From an uncultured Pseudomonadales bacterium (GTDB lineage Bacteria; Pseudomonadota; Gammaproteobacteria; Pseudomonadales; Azotimanducaceae): DNA of 40,000 nucleotides. The DNA is taken from NCBI GenBank assembly GCA_947258825.1, contig CAMYJX010000037.1:1-40000 (forward strand). Direction: 5' to 3'. The notes beneath the pieces are model-generated. The model was not told the origin of the DNA, searched no databases, and saw only the letters and a program-made list of their open reading frames with translations. Of this stretch, positions 35,849 through 40,000 are shown piece by piece. A program made the translations under genes and the position numbers. Position 1 is the stretch's first letter; each line of letters starts with the position of its first letter.

Positions 35849-37293
35849 TGGACCAGCGCGACCTGTCTCTGCTGTTTGAAGTTGTCCAGAAGGCTGAGCA
35901 GCGGCTCCGTGCGTTCGGCAAACCGTTCCATTTCATGAGACGGGATGGGTTCCGCGTCCGGCAGCGTGACCGTGCGTGGATTCTTGTGCACGCCGTTGAC
36001 CAGAAACTCGTAGTGGAGGTGGGGAGCGGTTGCCCACCCCGTTGCGCCAACGTAGCCGATAACCTGCCCCTGACTGACGCGCGATCCAGCCTTTACGCCG
36101 CGAGCGAATTTGGACAGGTGCAGGTACTTGGTAACGAATTGTTCCCCGTGCTGCAGAACGACGTAGTTGCCGTTGGCCTGCTTCCGGGAGGCTGTTTTTA
36201 CCCGACCGTCGCCGGCGGCCAGTATCGGCGTCCCACTGGGTGCCGCGTAGTCGATGCCGCGATGGGGCATGGCCCGCTTGAAGAGCGGGTGAACGCGGCG
36301 CAGGTTGAAGTTGGAGCTTACCCTGGAGAACTCCAGCGGCGCCCGCAAAAACGCCTTTCGCATGGAACTGCCTTCCGGATTGTAGTAGTCGGAATCTCCC
36401 CGGTCGTTTCTGTACAGAATCGCCTTGTAGCTCTGCTTCTGGTTGACGAACTCCGCGGCAAGGATTTCACCGTGGCCTATGAACTCGTCGTCGATGTAGA
36501 GCTCCTCGAACAGGACGAAAAATTCGTCCCCCTGGCGTATGTCCAGGACGAAATCGATGTCCCATTGAAAGATCTGCGCCAGCCGCATGGTCAAGGCATC
36601 GTCCAGGCCGGCCCGCTGGCTTGCGACGAACAGGCTGTGATCGATGGTGCCGTGCTTGTAGGCGGACGTTTTCTTCGGTTCCTTGACCACCTCGCGGCCT
36701 ATGAAGGTCTCTCCGACTCGCTCGAACTCCAGAGTTTCCAGGGGACCCGGCGTGTACACGAGCTTCATCAAGGTGTCGTCTGCTGCCAGGGTGAAGCGGA
36801 AGTCGTGACCCGGGAAGATACTTTTCAGGCGTTGTCCCAGAGGTTTGCTTTCCAGCAACAGGGCAAGTTCCCGAGCCGAGATGCCTTCCCGCTTGAATAT
36901 TCGCGACAGGCTGTCACCCGGTTTCACGCGGGCGTCGGTGGTTCTGGTTGCGGCGGTGACAGATTTCGCGCCCAGGTGCTCGGAAACCGACGAAGGTTCA
37001 TCCGGGGTTTCGGCAGGTCGCCTTTCGGGGTGCTCGGGCGAGATGTCTTCCGTCTGTGTGGTTGGCGCCGCGTCTGCTCCGGCAGCGTTAGCGGTGCCAG
37101 GTTGAGGCGCAGCGGCTATGTTTTTGTCGAGGCTTGTCTCCAGGTCGGGCTCTTTCTGGAGGTCCTGAAGCACCGCGTCAGTGGTAAAGCGCTGTTCTGC
37201 CTCGGTTAGCCTGCTTACAGCGACGATGACGAGCGAGAGCGCTAGGGCGCACGCCAGATACAGGTGGGGTCTTGGGAATCTACCAGGGTTCAC
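35845..37293 (-). CDS. M23-family murein DD-endopeptidase (MepM-like, LysM-containing)
   Basis: 482 residues. An N-terminal signal anchor (about 10-27, LYLACALALSLVIVAVS) is followed by a low-complexity Ala/Pro/Glu/Thr linker (to about 120), a LysM/OapA-like segment (VKPGDSLSRIFKREGISARELALLLE), a Csd3-like domain 2 and the LytM catalytic domain. The zinc ligands are visible: H344 and D348 in PHRGIDYAAPSGTPI and H425/H427 in PHLHYEF, with TKYLHLSKF between. It opens peptide cross-links in the periplasm during growth. GTG 37293 has AGGCGG just upstream. First gene of a two-gene operon with anmK, divergent from tyrS. Confidence 0.94.
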   Translation of the reverse strand: MNPGRFPRPHLYLACALALSLVIVAVSRLTEAEQRFTTDAVLQDLQKEPDLETSLDKNIAAAPQPGTANAAGADAAPTTQTEDISPEHPERRPAETPDEPSSVSEHLGAKSVTAATRTTDARVKPGDSLSRIFKREGISARELALLLESKPLGQRLKSIFPGHDFRFTLAADDTLMKLVYTPGPLETLEFERVGETFIGREVVKEPKKTSAYKHGTIDHSLFVASQRAGLDDALTMRLAQIFQWDIDFVLDIRQGDEFFVLFEELYIDDEFIGHGEILAAEFVNQKQSYKAILYRNDRGDSDYYNPEGSSMRKAFLRAPLEFSRVSSNFNLRRVHPLFKRAMPHRGIDYAAPSGTPILAAGDGRVKTASRKQANGNYVVLQHGEQFVTKYLHLSKFARGVKAGSRVSQGQVIGYVGATGWATAPHLHYEFLVNGVHKNPRTVTLPDAEPIPSHEMERFAERTEPLLSLLDNFKQQRQVALVQ

Positions 37294-37586
37294 GACCGCC
37301 TATAACATCCTTGTCATTAATTAATAGCCATTAATCATGGGACGGGACGCCAGTCCCGCTGGTGGCTGTAGAGTCAATGTCTGCTGCCAATTCTTATTCT
37401 AAAACGAGGATTTAGGAGCTGTATGTGAAATCCATCCCACCACCCGGTCTAGTATATGGATTTCCGTTGGCTTGAAAACCCTTGCGGCGCGTAGGCTCCG
37501 CCGGCGGGGTCATGCTTTGGGGGAAGCGGCGCTTCTGGTAAGGTGCCGGCTCCCTGCATATGCGGTTTAAACGGGCTGGACATTCA
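37294..37586. other. Divergent intergenic region between the M23 peptidase and tyrS
   Basis: 293 bp without a gene. An AT-rich patch with the near-repeated CATTAATTAATAGCCATTAATC (split here as CATTAATTAATA and CCATTAATC, 37315-37336) lies close to the peptidase start and probably contains its promoter. Near tyrS a weak CTTTGG / TAAGGT pair (37514-37519 and about 37538) is possible. I see no T-box (not expected here) and no tRNA. Confidence 0.5.
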
Positions 37587-38864
37587 ATGTCTCGAACCCT
37601 CCTGGAAGAGTTGCGTGAACGAGGGCTCGTGGCCCAGGTTTCTGATGAGGCGGGTCTGGCCCGTCATCTTTCGGGTGGGTCACGAACGCTCTACTGCGGC
37701 TTCGACCCCACTTCGGACAGCCTGCACATCGGCAATCTCGTGCCGCTGATCACCTTGCGGCGATTTCAGGTTTTTGGCCACCGTCCCATTCTGCTGCTGG
37801 GTGGCGCCACGGGGTTGATCGGTGACCCTTCCGGACGCAGCGACGAGCGCAGCCTCAACAGCGACCAAGTGGTTGCCGGTTGGGTGGAACGGATTCGCGA
37901 CCAGGTGGAAGGTTTTGTCGACTTCGAAGGAAACAATCCCGCGATCATGGCCAACAATCTTGACTGGACGGCAAAGCTGGACGTGATCGGTTTTCTTCGC
38001 GACGTAGGTAAGCACTTCTCGGTGAACACGATGATCCAGCGCGAATCCGTTAAGTCCCGGCTCGACCGGGATGGCGAGGGAATCTCCTATACAGAGTTCA
38101 GCTATATGCTGCTTCAGGCCTTGGACTACCAGGAGTTGGCGGAGCATTACGACTGCTCGCTGCAGATTGGTGGCAGCGATCAGTGGGGCAACATAATTTC
38201 CGGGATGGATCTGGTCCGCAGAAAGCTAAACAAGGAGAGTTACGCCCTTACCTTGCCGCTGATCACCAAGGCCGACGGGACCAAATTCGGCAAAACGTCC
38301 GGTGGCGCTGTATGGATAGATCGGGCCAAGACGTCCCCGTACAGCTTTTATCAATTCTGGCTGAATACTTCTGATGCCGACGTGATCAATTACCTCAAGG
38401 TTTTCACCTTTGTGTCCCTGGAAGAGATCGCCGATATCGCTGGCGAAATGGAGGCTTCTCCGCACCTTCGCATAGCGCAGAAGCGCCTTGCGGAAGAGAT
38501 GACCCGGTTGGTGCACGGTGAGGAAGCGCTTACGTCAGCGCTGCGCATTACCCGGTGCCTGTTCCAAGGAGACCTGACGGGGCTTTCGCCGGAAGATCTG
38601 GAGCAGCTGCGTCTGGACGGGATGGATTGCACGGACCTGGCTGACGCCGGCTCGGGTCTGCTCGCCTGCCTGGTGGAGGCGCGCCTTGCCTCGTCCCGGG
38701 GGGCAGCGCGCAAGCTGGTCGACGGTGGCGGGGTCAGCGTAAACGGTGAAGTCCAGCGCGACACCGATCGGTTTCTCGACTGGAGCGACGCCCTTTTCGG
38801 GCGTTTCTACCTGCTCAGAAGGGGTAAGAAGAGCTGGCATCTGCTCGTCCGGAATGCGGCTTGA
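37587..38864 (+). CDS. tyrS: Tyrosyl-tRNA synthetase
   Basis: 425 residues from ATG 37587 (E. coli 424). Class I synthetase: ERGLVAQVSDE at the N-terminus, LYCGFDPTSDSLHIGN with the HIGN form of the HIGH motif at 47-50, GGATGLIGDPSGRS, LQIGGSDQWGNI for tyrosine binding, and KFGKTSGGAVW as the KMSKS loop. A C-terminal S4-like tRNA-binding domain (SSRGAARKLVDGGGVSVNGE) completes it. An in-frame ATG at 37560 would add 9 non-conserved residues. The rRNA operon follows, as in Pseudomonas. Confidence 0.97.
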   Translation: MSRTLLEELRERGLVAQVSDEAGLARHLSGGSRTLYCGFDPTSDSLHIGNLVPLITLRRFQVFGHRPILLLGGATGLIGDPSGRSDERSLNSDQVVAGWVERIRDQVEGFVDFEGNNPAIMANNLDWTAKLDVIGFLRDVGKHFSVNTMIQRESVKSRLDRDGEGISYTEFSYMLLQALDYQELAEHYDCSLQIGGSDQWGNIISGMDLVRRKLNKESYALTLPLITKADGTKFGKTSGGAVWIDRAKTSPYSFYQFWLNTSDADVINYLKVFTFVSLEEIADIAGEMEASPHLRIAQKRLAEEMTRLVHGEEALTSALRITRCLFQGDLTGLSPEDLEQLRLDGMDCTDLADAGSGLLACLVEARLASSRGAARKLVDGGGVSVNGEVQRDTDRFLDWSDALFGRFYLLRRGKKSWHLLVRNAA

Positions 38865-38928
38865 GGCGCTCGCTGCTCCGCGCTTTTCAGGCCTTGGAAC
38901 CTGTCCCGAAATAATGTCTCGAAAGCGC

Positions 38929-38956
38929 TTGCGAAGGGAAAGCGCCTGCGTATAAT
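38929..38956 (+). promoter_or_regulatory. rRNA operon promoter
   Basis: TTGCGA (38929-38934), a 16-nt spacer and consensus TATAAT (38951-38956) lie about 240 bp upstream of the 16S 5' end. The region after the -10 (ACGCCTCCCT) is GC-rich, as in rRNA P1 promoters controlled by ppGpp and DksA. Only this single strong promoter is obvious. Confidence 0.85.
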
Positions 38957-39194
38957 ACGCCTCCCTTGCCTCGAGGGTGAAACCTCCAGGCCGCTCTTTA
39001 AAAGTTAGAGAACTGAACAAGCCATTCGTGTGGGTGCCTGTAATTCACCGATGGATACGCGTCGCGAGGCGAAGTATCTATGGGAGTTACCAGCACTTAT
39101 ATATTGCTAGTAAATTCTTTGAGCGGAAACCATCGATTGGTTGTGGCTCGGAACCTCCTCCGGGAGGGCTTCGAGCGGCAGCCGCAAACTCTAA
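38957..39194 (+). promoter_or_regulatory. 16S rRNA leader with boxA antitermination site
   Basis: The leader holds a canonical boxA GCTCTTTAAAA at 38993-39003, the NusB/S10 loading site for rRNA antitermination. Downstream are a hairpin-forming segment around ACCTCCTCCGGGAGGGC (39152-39170) and A/T-rich stretches that belong to the pre-16S processing stem region. The open frame 38977-39201 here is not a gene. Confidence 0.8.

Positions 39195-40000
<806 letters not shown>

Overview
The window comes from a gammaproteobacterial chromosome. The 5' 806 nt of a 16S rRNA gene at the right end is of bacterial, gammaproteobacterial type. The order carB-greA-yhbY-rlmE-ftsH-folP-glmM-tpiA-secG-tRNALeu-tRNAfMet-rimP-nusA-infB-rbfA-truB-rpsO-pnp and the order erpA-anmK-M23 peptidase-tyrS-rrn are those I know from Pseudomonas and relatives (Pseudomonadales / former Oceanospirillales and Cellvibrionales). 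Base composition is GC-rich by eye. I do not assign a genus. There is no phage, integrase, transposase, CRISPR array or defence island: this is a core-genome window, and its interest lies in how familiar genes have been altered.

Left part (1-16.4 kb, almost all on +): the end of carB, greA, convergent yhbY, then rlmE, ftsH, folP, glmM, tpiA, secG, two tRNAs and the rimP-nusA-infB-rbfA-truB-rpsO-pnp translation and RNA-turnover cluster. ftsH is broken by two indels, a missing stretch of about 47 nt and a 23-bp tandem duplication. Two RNA leaders are visible. One is a structured leader ending in an intrinsic terminator before rimP. The other is an H-type pseudoknot before rpsO that resembles the S15 autoregulatory site.

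Middle (16.4-26.6 kb): a rhomboid-family gene whose stop codon lies in a 4 x 14-bp tandem repeat, then a compact minus-strand operon dksA-gluQ-cbrB-like-pcnB-deoxynucleoside kinase-pgi-acs. Compared with Pseudomonas, cbrA, the crcZ gap, folK and panBCD are all missing at their usual places. The remaining CbrB homologue has lost its phospho-acceptor Asp and the sigma-54-contacting GAFTGA loop. DksA carries a Lys/Ala-rich, histone-H1-like N-terminal extension of about 167 residues.

Right part (26.6-40 kb): an aminotransferase with sfsA (+); a tight minus-strand group clcA-hemJ-hemL-pfkB-type kinase linking two haem/tetrapyrrole genes with a CLC transporter; a coiled-coil membrane protein, a bactofilin and erpA (+); anmK with an M23 endopeptidase (-), pairing cell-wall turnover with anhydro-MurNAc recycling; then tyrS and a strong rRNA promoter driving the 16S gene, which runs off the window.
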